DNA from: CAKSIW01 sp045576435 | Lineage (GTDB): Bacteria > Bacillota > Clostridia > Monoglobales > Monoglobaceae | Direction of reading: 5' to 3' | DNA: 28,588 nucleotides | NCBI GenBank assembly: GCA_045576435.1 | Contig: JAZNGL010000066.1 | Location: 1 to 28,588 of the forward strand | Shown: piece after piece, positions 1 to 7,797 of the stretch | Numbering within the stretch: position 1 is the first letter of the stretch | How the letters are laid out: each line of letters begins with the position of its first letter | Notes under the pieces: model-generated | Database searches by the model: none | Seen by the model: the letters and a program-made list of their open reading frames with translations, nothing else | Told to the model about the DNA's origin: nothing | Translations under genes and position numbers: made by a program

Positions 1-43
1 ATAATCGAATTTCCACAAATTTATTCAAAATCAAAAAATGATA

Positions 44-90
44 AAATGACGCTTTTGAGTGCTTCGCAAAAACGCTCACAAGCGTCATTT
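44..90 (-). terminator. Intrinsic terminator of mreB
   Basis: An 11-bp perfect stem (AAATGACGCTT with AAGCGTCATTT) extends inward through GAGTG/CGCTC with one wobble pair. Read on the minus strand it is followed by TTTTATCATTTTTTG. It lies 21 bp past the mreB stop, so it ends the mreB transcript. There is no mreC or mreD between the gene and the hairpin. Confidence 0.85.
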
Positions 91-111
91 AAAGTTCTTA
101 AAGAATAATTT

Positions 112-1122
112 TTATTTTCTGCGAATTGTAGGATTATAGCTCTGCAAAATAGAGATATTATCAAGAGCTTTGCCGGTTCCAAGTGCTACACAAGAGATAG
201 CATCATCTGCAATAACAGTTCTTATTCCGGTTTCGCTTTCTATGAGCTTGTCCATTCCATAGATAAGTGAGCCGCCACCAGTTAAAACAATGCCACGCGC
301 ACTGATATCACCAATTAACTCAGGTGGTGTTTGTTCGAGAACAGACTTAACGGCATCAACAATGCTTGCAGAGGTTTCAGAGAGTGCGTCAAGCATTTCG
401 TCTGATGTTAATGTGATGGTCTTCGGTAATCCTGAAACAAGGCTTCTACCGCGGATGTCCATGGTGAGATTTTCATCGCGTCTATAAACACAACCAATTT
501 GTATTTTTAAATCTTCTGCTGTGCGTTCGCCAATTAAGATATTATATTTTTTTCTAACAAATCTAACAATAGCTTCATTAAATTTATCGCCTGCAACCTT
601 TATTGATTCGCTGGTTACAATACCGCCAAGAGAGATTACAGCAACGTCACTTGTTCCACCGCCCATGTCAACAATCATAGAACCATATGGCTGAGAAATG
701 TCTATTCCAACGCCGATAGCAGCAGCTAAAGGTTCTTCAATGAGGTGAACTTTGCTTGCACCTGCCTGAATACCTGCATCAATAACGGCACGTTCCTCAA
801 CCTCGGTAACACCGCTTGGAACGCAGATGATAACTCTGGGCTTGAAAATACTGCGCTTTGTAACCTTATTCAAAAAATACTTAATCATTCTTTCGGTTGT
901 GTTATAATCCGAAATAACGCCATCACGGAGAGGTCTGATTGCGACAATATTTCCCGGAGTTCTTCCGAGCATTCTTTGAGCTTCCTCACCAACCGCGTAA
1001 AGTTTGTTGGTGTTTTTGTCTACAGCAACAACAGCGGGTTCCTTAGCAACGATGCCCTTGCCTTTTATATACACCAAAACAGAAGCTGTTCCTAAATCTA
1101 TTCCTATATCCTGTCCAAACAT
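112..1122 (-). CDS. mreB: Rod-shape-determining actin homologue MreB/Mbl
   Basis: This 336-residue protein is a bacterial actin. It polymerises under the cytoplasmic membrane and guides the elongation machinery that inserts lateral-wall peptidoglycan. The actin-fold nucleotide-binding signatures are visible: phosphate-1 loop IGIDLGTASVLVY near residues 7-19, phosphate-2 motif VDMGGGTSDVAVI near 151-163, and adenosine loop VLTGGGSLIYGMD near 278-290. Length matches the family (330-345). The ATG has AGGTGG at 1130-1135. Downstream there is only a terminator, so this is a monocistronic copy rather than the mreBCD operon. It could therefore be an Mbl or MreBH-type paralogue; sequence alone does not separate these. 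Confidence 0.93.
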   Translation of the reverse strand: MFGQDIGIDLGTASVLVYIKGKGIVAKEPAVVAVDKNTNKLYAVGEEAQRMLGRTPGNIVAIRPLRDGVISDYNTTERMIKYFLNKVTKRSIFKPRVIICVPSGVTEVEERAVIDAGIQAGASKVHLIEEPLAAAIGVGIDISQPYGSMIVDMGGGTSDVAVISLGGIVTSESIKVAGDKFNEAIVRFVRKKYNILIGERTAEDLKIQIGCVYRRDENLTMDIRGRSLVSGLPKTITLTSDEMLDALSETSASIVDAVKSVLEQTPPELIGDISARGIVLTGGGSLIYGMDKLIESETGIRTVIADDAISCVALGTGKALDNISILQSYNPTIRRK

Positions 1123-1213
1123 AACTTAACCACCTTACCTTGTTATATTTATTATGTTGCTCTTTAAACAGAAAAACATTCATATGATGCCAAATGATAT
1201 GCACCTATATTAT

Positions 1214-1242
1214 ATCTTATACTATTTATTGCCAAATGTCAA
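1214..1242 (-). promoter_or_regulatory. Sigma-A promoter for mreB
   Basis: On the minus strand TTGACA (1237-1242) is followed after 17 bp by TAAGAT (1214-1219), about 90 bp upstream of the mreB start. The -35 is perfect and the -10 matches at four of six positions. It sits in the only gap before mreB, which suggests mreB is transcribed separately from the upstream transporter gene. Confidence 0.6.
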
Positions 1243-1299
1243 TACGAAAATGAATGTTTTATCTCATGCTGATGGGGAAAAGCAAAAAAACGAGAACCT

Positions 1300-2322
1300 T
1301 CAATTATGGTTTGAAATTTTCAAATATTTTATGATGAGCCATATCATCCAAAAGACACCAACAATACCAAAAGCCGCATATAAATTGGCAATTAAGTTTG
1401 CAAAACCTATTTTAGCAAAGGGCATAGCAAAAAGACAGAGTGCGGCGGCGATTAGTGTTCTATCAAAAAAGCATTTTGGTTTAAACTTGGACATTATGCC
1501 AAAACCATGCGAGACAGCAGTTGTGCAGAGAGCCATAAAAAGAACCAAAGTATATATATTATCATATAATTTTCCTTGCAAAAATGCAATTTCCAGTAGA
1601 GGCATTTCTGCTTCATAGATGGCATCATAATGGATGTTTAAGGTGTTCCAAACAATAAATATTAAAAACCCCAAAATAAAACTGCTGATGAGGGTGGCTT
1701 TTTTTAATTGTTGTTGTGTTTCATTTTTTGATAAAGGAATGAGAACAGCTCCTGCTGTTATGGTGTTATACCCAACATAACAAATTGCAGAAATTATAGG
1801 GTTTCGTTTTATTTCAGAAAAATGAGCAAAGCTTGGAACGCCAGTATAAATAGAAGAAAAACACAAAAAGGAAATTCCTAAAATCATAATTGGAACCATG
1901 ATGGTGTTGATGGCAATAATTCCTTTCATATCAAAAGAAAAAGTTATAAAACAAATGAAGGACAAAAGCACAATACCAAAACTTGAATCCACAGAAAAGG
2001 TTTTAGCAATTAATATGCCGCTCCCGGACAGCATAATAAAAAAACCACAAAACATATATAGCAACATAAATATTTTGACAGGAAGACTAAATGCCCCTGT
2101 TGTTTCTGTTATAAAACTATCAAAATCGTCAACGCCCAATGTTCTTGATGAAGACATGGTTATGTATGCGATTATTGCAAAAAAGATAATAGCAACAATA
2201 ATTCCAATAAGGTTATGCCTGCTGCCTATGTTAAAATATTCAAAAATTTCTCTACCTGATGCAAAGCCTGCGCCGATGATTAGTCCTATATATACAGACA
2301 CAATCTCAAAAGTTTTTTTCAC
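1300..2322 (-). CDS. YkvI-family polytopic membrane transporter
   Basis: The product is a 340-residue, strongly hydrophobic protein with about ten predicted membrane spans. Near the N-terminus it has the pattern VYIGLIIGAGFASGREIFEYF, typical of the YkvI family, a poorly characterised branch of the APC/NSS-like secondary transporters. The broken-helix GAGFASG segment resembles substrate or ion-binding unwound helices of that superfamily. The substrate is unknown. I place the start at the GTG at 2320-2322, because AGGAG (2331-2335) lies 8 bp before it; an ATG six codons upstream would put this site inside the gene. No clear terminator separates it from mreB, but mreB has its own promoter. B. 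subtilis YkvI has no firm function, so the role should be left open. Confidence 0.8.
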   Translation of the reverse strand: MKKTFEIVSVYIGLIIGAGFASGREIFEYFNIGSRHNLIGIIVAIIFFAIIAYITMSSSRTLGVDDFDSFITETTGAFSLPVKIFMLLYMFCGFFIMLSGSGILIAKTFSVDSSFGIVLLSFICFITFSFDMKGIIAINTIMVPIMILGISFLCFSSIYTGVPSFAHFSEIKRNPIISAICYVGYNTITAGAVLIPLSKNETQQQLKKATLISSFILGFLIFIVWNTLNIHYDAIYEAEMPLLEIAFLQGKLYDNIYTLVLFMALCTTAVSHGFGIMSKFKPKCFFDRTLIAAALCLFAMPFAKIGFANLIANLYAAFGIVGVFWMIWLIIKYLKISNHN

Positions 2323-2425
2323 TTTTAACACTCCTAGCATTATATTTTAGAGAATTAATTTACAATCATTTTTATGCAGCGCTTTAAAAGAATATCCGAG
2401 AATAAATGCTTTTTATTAAAAAAGA

Positions 2426-2454
2426 TTGACAAATTTTAATGTTTTGTGTATAAT
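2426..2454 (+). promoter_or_regulatory. Consensus sigma-A promoter for glnN
   Basis: TTGACA (2426-2431), a 17-bp spacer and TATAAT (2449-2454) match the consensus at all twelve positions. Transcription should start near 2461 and give a leader of about 80 nt before the glutamine synthetase start. This is one of the strongest-looking promoters in the window. Confidence 0.9.
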
Positions 2455-2467
2455 TTTAGAATAGGCG

Positions 2468-2497
2468 AAGGTGCTGTGGGGTAACCTGCGGCACCTT
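2468..2497 (+). other. Stem-loop at the 5' end of the glnN mRNA
   Basis: A 13-bp stem (2468-2480 with 2485-2497, including three G-U pairs) closes a GTAA loop, which fits the GNRA tetraloop class. It begins only about 7 nt after the predicted transcription start and is not followed by a U tract, so it is not a terminator. Possible roles are protection of the 5' end of the mRNA or binding of a regulator. No known riboswitch class was recognised. Confidence 0.6.
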
Positions 2498-2540
2498 TGA
2501 TGCTATTGAACTTAATTTACCGTAATAGGGGGAAAAAACA

Positions 2541-4631
2541 TTGAGTAAAATACCTGAAATCTTTGGCACTATGGTGTTTAACGAGGCTGTTATGAAAGAG
2601 AAGCTTTCGGAGGATACATATAAAGAATTCAAGAAAACAATTGATAATGGTGAAAGCTTAAAGCCGGAAATTGCCAATATAATTGCGGGTGCAATGAAGG
2701 ATTGGGCAATTGAAAAGGGTGCTACGCATTTTACACATTGGTTTCAACCTATGACCGGAATTACTGCCGAAAAACATGATAGTTTTATTACTCCGACAAA
2801 AGACGGAGGGATTATTATGGAATTTTCGGGCAAAGAGCTGATAAAAGGTGAGCCGGATGCATCTTCTTTCCCATCGGGAGGACTTCGTGCAACATTTGAG
2901 GCCCGCGGATATACTGCATGGGACCCTACCTCTTATGCTTTTATCAAAGACGGCACACTCTGCATACCAACAGCCTTTTGCTCATATGGTGGTGAGGCTC
3001 TAGACAAAAAAACTCCATTATTACGCTCGATGCAAGCGGTTAGCAAGCAAGCGGTAAGAATTTTGAGACTTTTTGGAAAAACAGATGTAACAAGAGTTGT
3101 TCCGACGGTTGGCCCTGAACAAGAATATTTTTTAATTGACAAAGAAATGTTTGAAAAGAGAAAAGACTTAATATATTGTGGGCGCACACTTTTTGGAACG
3201 CCTGCACCTAAAGGTCAGGAACTTGAGGACCATTATTTCGGGCAGCTTAAGCCGAGAATTTCTGCGTTTATGAAGGAGCTTGATGAAGAACTTTGGAAGC
3301 TTGGAATTTTGGCTAAAACAAAGCATAATGAAGCGGCTCCCGCACAACATGAGCTTGCTCCAATTTTCACAACTGCAAATATTGCAGCAGACCATAATCA
3401 GCTGACCATGGAAATGATGAAGATTATTGCGGCAAGACATGGAATGACCTGTTTGCTTCATGAAAAGCCATTCGCAGGGATTAATGGTAGCGGAAAACAT
3501 AATAACTGGTCGCTCACAACAAACACCGGGGAAAACCTATTTGAACCGGGAAAATCACCTCATGAAAACGCACAATTTTTAGTTTTCCTCTGTGCAGTTA
3601 TAAGTGCAGTACATAAGCATCAGGACTTGCTGAGAATTTCTGCGGCAAATGCAGGGAATGAACATCGCTTAGGGGCACATGAGGCTCCACCGGCAATTAT
3701 CTCAATGTTTCTTGGTAGTGAATTAACTGACGTTCTTGATGCAATCAAGGATGATAGTGATTACACCAAGGTGCGCCGCGAGACGATGAAGGTTGGAGTT
3801 AACACTCTTCCTGAATTCCCTAAGGATTCAACAGATAGAAACAGAACATCGCCTTTTGCATTCACAGGTAATAAATTTGAGTTCAGAATGCTTGGTTCAA
3901 GCGATACAATCGGCTGTACAAATATTATTTTGAACACCATTGTGGCAGACGAACTCGAAGCTTTTGCGAATAAGCTTGAGACGGCAGATGACTTTATTGG
4001 AGAGGTTCATAATATTGTTAAAGAATCCATTGAAGAACATCATGCAATAATTTTTGATGGCAATGGATATTCAGATGAATGGGTTAAAGAGGCTGAAAAA
4101 AGAGGACTTCTTAATCTTCCATCGACCGTTGATGCACTTCCATATTATATTTTGCCTGAAAATATTGAATTGTTTAAGAAGCATGATGTTTATAACGAGA
4201 CGGAAATGCGAGCAAGATATGAAATTTTAATGGAAGAATATAGTAAGCTTTTAAACATTGAAGCACTCACAATGGTTGAAATGGTTAAAAAGGACTATTC
4301 ACCTGCTATAAGCGATTATCAAAGAAATCTTTGTGATACTATTTTAGCAAAGCAAGCGGTTCATAAATCCATATCATGTAAGACGGAAAAGGAGACGCTC
4401 AAAAACATTTCTGAGCTTGCCGATAAAATTTTTGAGAAGAACCAAGAACTTGAGAATGCTCTTAAAAATGTTCCAACTGAAAATGTAACTGTAACAGCCA
4501 CATATTACAGAAAAGAAATCTTCAGCAAAATGTTGGAGTTGCGCAGTATGGTTGATGCGGTTGAAGCGGAAACGGACAGAGACTTTTGGCCTGTTCCATC
4601 ATATGGTGATATCATCTTTAGTGTTAAATAG
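2541..4631 (+). CDS. glnN: Glutamine synthetase type III (GSIII/GlnN)
   Basis: This 696-residue protein makes glutamine from glutamate, ammonia and ATP in the cytoplasm. Its length is typical for type III enzymes; types I and II are about 350-470 residues. Catalytic-fold motifs are clear: VGPEQEYFLID (190-200) carrying metal-binding glutamates, KHNEAAPAQHELAPIF (261-276), and GINGSGKHNNWS (313-324), which corresponds to the ATP/glutamate site. The C-terminal third is the helical extension specific to GSIII. Translation starts at TTG 2541, preceded by AGGGGG at 2527-2532. The gene is monocistronic, with a perfect promoter upstream and two terminators downstream. No GlnR or P-II gene is nearby. 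Confidence 0.96.
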   Translation: MSKIPEIFGTMVFNEAVMKEKLSEDTYKEFKKTIDNGESLKPEIANIIAGAMKDWAIEKGATHFTHWFQPMTGITAEKHDSFITPTKDGGIIMEFSGKELIKGEPDASSFPSGGLRATFEARGYTAWDPTSYAFIKDGTLCIPTAFCSYGGEALDKKTPLLRSMQAVSKQAVRILRLFGKTDVTRVVPTVGPEQEYFLIDKEMFEKRKDLIYCGRTLFGTPAPKGQELEDHYFGQLKPRISAFMKELDEELWKLGILAKTKHNEAAPAQHELAPIFTTANIAADHNQLTMEMMKIIAARHGMTCLLHEKPFAGINGSGKHNNWSLTTNTGENLFEPGKSPHENAQFLVFLCAVISAVHKHQDLLRISAANAGNEHRLGAHEAPPAIISMFLGSELTDVLDAIKDDSDYTKVRRETMKVGVNTLPEFPKDSTDRNRTSPFAFTGNKFEFRMLGSSDTIGCTNIILNTIVADELEAFANKLETADDFIGEVHNIVKESIEEHHAIIFDGNGYSDEWVKEAEKRGLLNLPSTVDALPYYILPENIELFKKHDVYNETEMRARYEILMEEYSKLLNIEALTMVEMVKKDYSPAISDYQRNLCDTILAKQAVHKSISCKTEKETLKNISELADKIFEKNQELENALKNVPTENVTVTATYYRKEIFSKMLELRSMVDAVEAETDRDFWPVPSYGDIIFSVK

Positions 4632-4641
4632 ATTTTTGGCG

Positions 4642-4675
4642 ACACCTCAAAGCTTTTAGCTTTGGGGTGTTTTTG
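4642..4675 (+). terminator. Terminator of glnN
   Basis: A 12-bp stem (ACACCTCAAAGC with GCTTTGGGGTGT, one wobble) with loop TTTTA is followed by TTTTTG, 10 bp past the glnN stop codon. Confidence 0.9.
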
Positions 4676-4681
4676 TTATAC

Positions 4682-4720
4682 AAAAAATGACAACTTCTCT
4701 GCAGAAATTGTCATTTTTTT
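4682..4720. terminator. Second, bidirectional terminator hairpin
   Basis: AAAAAATGACAA pairs perfectly with TTGTCATTTTTT, with an inner TTCT/AGAA stem and a T7 run. It lies directly behind the first glnN terminator and carries A/T runs on both sides, so it could also stop minus-strand transcription from the MATE gene. Confidence 0.75.
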
Positions 4721-4891
4721 AGAAGAGCCGAACGATTTAGATGAAGTTATTTCTGGTCAATTTTTCTATTAAATCCTGGATCAATATAGCTTTTTTTGCT
4801 ATACATAGGTGATTGTTTTATCGTATTCTTCTGCAGAGTGCTGCCCGTCATATTTGGGAAGGTTAGTTTTAACGCGAAGAATAACCAATAC

Positions 4892-6253
4892 CTAAAATTT
4901 AATACAGCTGTTTTTTGATTTATGGAAAATGAAAACGAACATCGCAATATGCATAAGAAGTGTTCCCGCCCATGATATTGGATAACATAAAACCAGCGAC
5001 TCAAATGTGCCGATGGTCTTAAATACGGTTAAAATCCACAAAATTCTGATGCCGCATACGCCTGCAATCGAGGCCAGCATGTTTACAAAAGATGCCCCCA
5101 TTCCACGAAGTGCACCGGTCATAATATTCATTAGTCCTAACAGTCCATAGCAGTATCCCAAAATATTGAACTTGCGCAACCCCCACGACAGAGCTTCCGG
5201 GTCATTTGGAATATATAATTTGAGCAAAACTTTTCCAAAGAAATATGTAACAACCGCTTGAACTGCACACAGAGCGACAACATAAGTCATGCAAATAAGT
5301 ATCGATTTTTTAATACGGTCATGCTTCTTGGCCCCATAATTTTGGCTTACGAAAACCATTGACGCCTGATACAAACTGGTTACCATCATATTATAAATCT
5401 CTGTAATACTGCTTGATGCAGAACTTCCTGCAACAGCAGATGCACCGAAACTGTTTATACTTGATTGGACAATTACGTTTGAAATTGAATAGACCGCATT
5501 TTGAATTCCTGAAGGTAATCCAAACTTTAGAATTTTTAAAAATGGTGCTTTATAAATGCGGATTTTCTTTAGTTCAATTCTTATTTCATCGGGTTCTCTT
5601 AAAAGAATAATCATTATTGAAATAGCTGTAAAAAGTTGTGAAATTATCGTTGCATAAGCAACACCGCTTGCGCTCATTTTGAAAACACATACAAAAAGCA
5701 AGTTAAGAAGAACATTTATAAAACCTGAAACTAAAACTATGTATAGGGCGCGCTTTGTATCCCCCTTTGCACGCAAAATGCCTGAACCAAAATTATATAT
5801 TAAAGAAGGAATAAAGCCTATAGATATTACTTTAAGGTAATTAGTTGCTTCAGGCATAACTTCCTTCGGCACATCAATCATATTAAGAAGTTGTCTTGTG
5901 AATATTAAAGAAATAGCTGAAATTATAAAACCTCCGACACAGGCTACCGCAATAGCGGTATGAGAGGCCTTCGAAATTTCGTACTTTGAATTTGCGCCAA
6001 TAGCCTGCCCGAGAACAATCGTTGCTCCTGCAGAAAGACCGAGAATGAAGTTCAAAAAAAGATTCACGAGCACTGTGCAAGTGCCAACCCCCGCCAGTGC
6101 ATTTGCTCCGGCAAATCTCCCCACAACAATGATATCAGCAGCGCTGTATAAATGTTGCAATACAGACGTTAACATAAAAAGCGCGGAAAACTTCAATATT
6201 TTTCCCCAGAGAGATCCATTAATCATATCAATACTGTTCGCTTTGGCTATCAT
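4892..6253 (-). CDS. MATE-family multidrug/metabolite exporter
   Basis: The 453-residue protein has the twelve-helix layout of MATE transporters, which export drugs or metabolites in exchange for Na+ or H+. The N-terminus carries the usual signature (PALFMLTSVLQHLYSAAD-like, then VGRFAGANALAGVG), and the matching region is repeated in the second half (QNAVYSISNVIVQSSINSFGASAVAG). The start ATG is preceded by GAGGTGAG (6257-6264). It is divergent from an AraC-family regulator whose start is 158 bp away, so that regulator may control it. The substrate cannot be told from sequence. Past the TAG stop (4892-4894) the same frame stays open for 30 more codons of protein-like sequence (see findings). 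Confidence 0.92.
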   Translation of the reverse strand: MIAKANSIDMINGSLWGKILKFSALFMLTSVLQHLYSAADIIVVGRFAGANALAGVGTCTVLVNLFLNFILGLSAGATIVLGQAIGANSKYEISKASHTAIAVACVGGFIISAISLIFTRQLLNMIDVPKEVMPEATNYLKVISIGFIPSLIYNFGSGILRAKGDTKRALYIVLVSGFINVLLNLLFVCVFKMSASGVAYATIISQLFTAISIMIILLREPDEIRIELKKIRIYKAPFLKILKFGLPSGIQNAVYSISNVIVQSSINSFGASAVAGSSASSSITEIYNMMVTSLYQASMVFVSQNYGAKKHDRIKKSILICMTYVVALCAVQAVVTYFFGKVLLKLYIPNDPEALSWGLRKFNILGYCYGLLGLMNIMTGALRGMGASFVNMLASIAGVCGIRILWILTVFKTIGTFESLVLCYPISWAGTLLMHIAMFVFIFHKSKNSCIKF

Positions 6254-6270
6254 ATTCTCACCTCGGCTAT

Positions 6271-6279
6271 ATTATAGCA
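6271..6279 (-). promoter_or_regulatory. Extended -10 promoter of the MATE gene
   Basis: On the minus strand TGC directly precedes TATAAT (6271-6276), an extended -10 element 18 bp upstream of the MATE start codon. No good -35 is seen at 17 bp, which is normal for extended -10 promoters. The leader would be very short. Confidence 0.5.
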
Positions 6280-6348
6280 CAGCAAAAAAACAAGTACATA
6301 GAAAAATAGCAACAACATGGATTTTTGAAACAAGATTTTAGATTTGTG

Positions 6349-6377
6349 TTGAATTTATTTTTTCTATATGATAGAAT
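6349..6377 (+). promoter_or_regulatory. Sigma-A promoter of the AraC-family gene
   Basis: TTGAAT (6349-6354), a 17-bp spacer and TAGAAT (6372-6377) give ten of twelve consensus positions. The predicted transcription start is about 25 bp before the ATG at 6412. Confidence 0.65.
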
Positions 6378-6411
6378 AGAATCAAATCTTTACATATCGT
6401 GGTGAAAACAT

Positions 6412-7179
6412 ATGTTTAAAAACATAGAAAATTTGAGCATAATAAGCATCAATAAAGGCATTGCCAAAAGAAAGGCAGCGTTTTCGTGCCGAAAGGCAAA
6501 CTCCTTTCTTCTCCGTACAAGCGGCACGGTCCGCTATGATTTTTTTGATAAAGTGATTACCCTTAATCCGGGGGAACTGGTTTTCTTGCCAAAGGGTTCG
6601 TGTTACAATTACGAAGTGCTTTCTGATGAGCCTTGTGAATATGTTTCCCTTAATTTTGAGGCGGATATTGACACACCTATACCTGCAGTATATTCATTTA
6701 GTGGATTCCCTGACGCGGAGGAGTTCGAAAATGCCATATCAGATTTATGGAAGTTCGGTGGGCAAGCGGAACATTATAGGTGTTATGCGATTTTTTACAA
6801 TCTTTTGGTTTACATAGAAAATTTAGAAAAACAAACCTATGCAGATAAAAGGAAGTCAAGCATCATTGCACCTGCTATTTCATATTTAAAAGAGCATCTT
6901 TACGATTGCGACCTAAAAACTGAAAAGCTCCACATGCTTTGTGGAATATCCGGCACATATTTCCGCAAAGTTTTTTATGCAAATTACGCCCAAAGTCCAC
7001 AAAAATATATTTTATCCAAGCGTCTTTCTCATGCAAAGGCGTTAATTGACAACGGTGATTTTGAAACAATAACGGAAATTGCAATCGCTGTTGGTTATAC
7101 CGATCCGCTGTATTTTAGTCGTGCTTTCAAAAAGAAGTATGGAGTTTCTCCTACTCAATATGATAAAGGGATGTCTTAA
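6412..7179 (+). CDS. AraC-family transcriptional regulator with cupin sensor
   Basis: The 255-residue protein has an N-terminal cupin-like ligand domain (about 15-90; note LNPGELVFLPKGSCYNYEV) and a C-terminal AraC/XylS DNA-binding domain (about 150-252) with two helix-turn-helix units. The second unit shows the family signature TEIAIAVGYTDPLYFSRAFKKKYGVSPTQY. Such proteins usually activate a neighbouring operon in response to a small effector. The divergent MATE exporter is the obvious candidate target; this is inferred from position only. GGTG (6401-6404) is a weak ribosome binding site 7 bp before the ATG. A bidirectional terminator follows. Confidence 0.9.
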   Translation: MFKNIENLSIISINKGIAKRKAAFSCRKANSFLLRTSGTVRYDFFDKVITLNPGELVFLPKGSCYNYEVLSDEPCEYVSLNFEADIDTPIPAVYSFSGFPDAEEFENAISDLWKFGGQAEHYRCYAIFYNLLVYIENLEKQTYADKRKSSIIAPAISYLKEHLYDCDLKTEKLHMLCGISGTYFRKVFYANYAQSPQKYILSKRLSHAKALIDNGDFETITEIAIAVGYTDPLYFSRAFKKKYGVSPTQYDKGMS

Positions 7180-7228
7180 TAAGTGACCTCCACTTTCATC
7201 GGGGCAAAGTTTCCCTGTATGCAAACAA

Positions 7229-7257
7229 AAAAAGAGCACCAGTTGGTACTCTTTTTG
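7229..7257. terminator. Bidirectional terminator between araC-type gene and tRNAs
   Basis: AAAAAGAG (7229-7236) pairs with CTCTTTTT (7249-7256) around an inner ACC/GGT stem. It ends the plus-strand regulator gene and, with TTTTTTTG on the minus strand, also ends the tRNA-Met/tRNA-Glu transcript. Confidence 0.8.
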
Positions 7258-7262
7258 CTTTT

Positions 7263-7337
7263 TGGTGACTCCTAGGGGATTCGAACCCCTGTAGCCGCCG
7301 TGAGAGGGCGGAGTCTTAACCACTTGACCAAGGAGCC
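7263..7337 (-). tRNA. tRNA-Glu (anticodon CTC)
   Basis: A full cloverleaf of 75 nt with encoded CCA. The acceptor stem is GGCTCCT/AGGAGTC with discriminator A. The anticodon stem CCGCC/GGCGG holds loop CTCTCAC, giving anticodon CUC for GAG codons. The T loop is TTCGAAT. It is second in a two-tRNA unit read from the promoter at 7477-7505. Confidence 0.96.
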
Positions 7338-7344
7338 ATATAAA

Positions 7345-7370
7345 ACCTACGCAAAAAAATATGCGTAGGT
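7345..7370 (-). other. Hairpin in the tRNA-Met/tRNA-Glu spacer
   Basis: ACCTACGCA pairs perfectly with TGCGTAGGT (9 bp) in the 35-bp spacer between the two tRNA genes. On the minus strand the 3' side is followed by only TTTTATA. It could be a partial terminator that lowers tRNA-Glu output or a processing signal. This cannot be decided from sequence. Confidence 0.5.
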
Positions 7371-7372
7371 CG

Positions 7373-7449
7373 TGGTAGCGGTAACTAGATTCGAACTAGT
7401 GACACTACGGGTATGAACCGTATGCTCTAGCCAACTGAGCTATACCGCC
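7373..7449 (-). tRNA. tRNA-Met, elongator type (anticodon CAT)
   Basis: A full 77-nt cloverleaf with encoded CCA. The acceptor is GGCGGTA/TACCGCT and the anticodon stem TACGG/CCGTA holds loop TTCATAC. The three G-C pairs of initiator tRNA in the anticodon stem and its 1-72 mismatch are absent, so this is the elongator. An Ile-lysidine tRNA is less likely given the close match to Firmicutes elongator tRNA-Met. Confidence 0.94.
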
Positions 7450-7476
7450 ATATGGTTGTTTTAAAAGACATAGGTT

Positions 7477-7505
7477 ATGATAACACAAATATTTTGTCTT
7501 GTCAA
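7477..7505 (-). promoter_or_regulatory. Promoter of the tRNA-Met/tRNA-Glu unit
   Basis: On the minus strand TTGACA (7500-7505), 17 bp, then TATCAT (7477-7482). It is 27 bp upstream of the mature 5' end of tRNA-Met. Confidence 0.85.
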
Positions 7506-7554
7506 GAGAAAAGCAAAAATTTTTTGTAAGAAATCAAAATAAATTCAAAAAGGG

Positions 7555-7583
7555 TTGACAAAGAATATACGCATGAATATAAT
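7555..7583 (+). promoter_or_regulatory. Consensus sigma-A promoter for the FMN riboswitch/ribU
   Basis: TTGACA (7555-7560), 17-bp spacer, TATAAT (7578-7583): a perfect match. Transcription should start near 7590, just before the aptamer. Confidence 0.9.
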
Positions 7584-7594
7584 AACTATTAGAA

Positions 7595-7709
7595 AGCTTC
7601 AGGGCGGGGTGAGTGCCTAACAATTCCCCACCGGCGGTATAGCCCGCAAACCGAAAGGTATGATTTGGTGAAATTCCAAAGCCGACGGTATAGTCCGGAT
7701 GAGAGAAGG
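7595..7709 (+). ncRNA. FMN riboswitch (RFN element)
   Basis: The conserved RFN core is easy to read: TTCAGGGCGGGGTGAG at the 5' side, CCCCACCGGCGGTA, AGCCCGC, then GATTTGGTGAAATTCCAAA, GCCGACGGTATAGTCCGGATG and GAGAGAAG at the 3' side. P1 forms from CTTC (7597-7600) and GAAG (7705-7708). FMN binding normally favours the downstream terminator and shuts off riboflavin genes. Here it controls a riboflavin importer rather than a biosynthesis operon. Confidence 0.97.
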
Positions 7710-7725
7710 TTTTTATGCTGATTTT

Positions 7726-7755
7726 GCCCTGAGTTTAATCACTCAGGGCTTTTTT
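7726..7755 (+). terminator. Riboswitch-controlled terminator upstream of ribU
   Basis: GCCCTGAGT (7726-7734) pairs with ACTCAGGGC (7741-7749) around TTAATC and is followed by six T. It lies between the FMN aptamer and the ribU ribosome binding site and is the expression platform. The 5' arm can also pair with TTCAGGGC in the aptamer (see findings). Confidence 0.93.
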
Positions 7756-7797
7756 ATATTCGCAATGAGGTTTTCAATAATTTTTAGGGGGATAATT

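Noticed and set aside
1154..1618. A 154-codon plus-strand open frame
   Set aside because: It is antisense to the YkvI-type gene, shows no domain and has no ribosome binding site.
4747..5004. An 85-codon open frame on the minus strand overlapping the end of the MATE gene
   Set aside because: Most of it is out of frame with a clear MATE gene, there is no ribosome binding site, and its end only overlaps the gap before the glnN terminators.
7042..7323. A 93-codon minus-strand open frame
   Set aside because: It starts in tRNA-Glu, crosses a terminator and ends inside the AraC-family gene.
7699..7797. Longer N-terminus for RibU starting within the riboswitch
   Set aside because: It would translate through the aptamer end and the terminator and has no ribosome binding site; the ATG at 7798 has AGGGGG.
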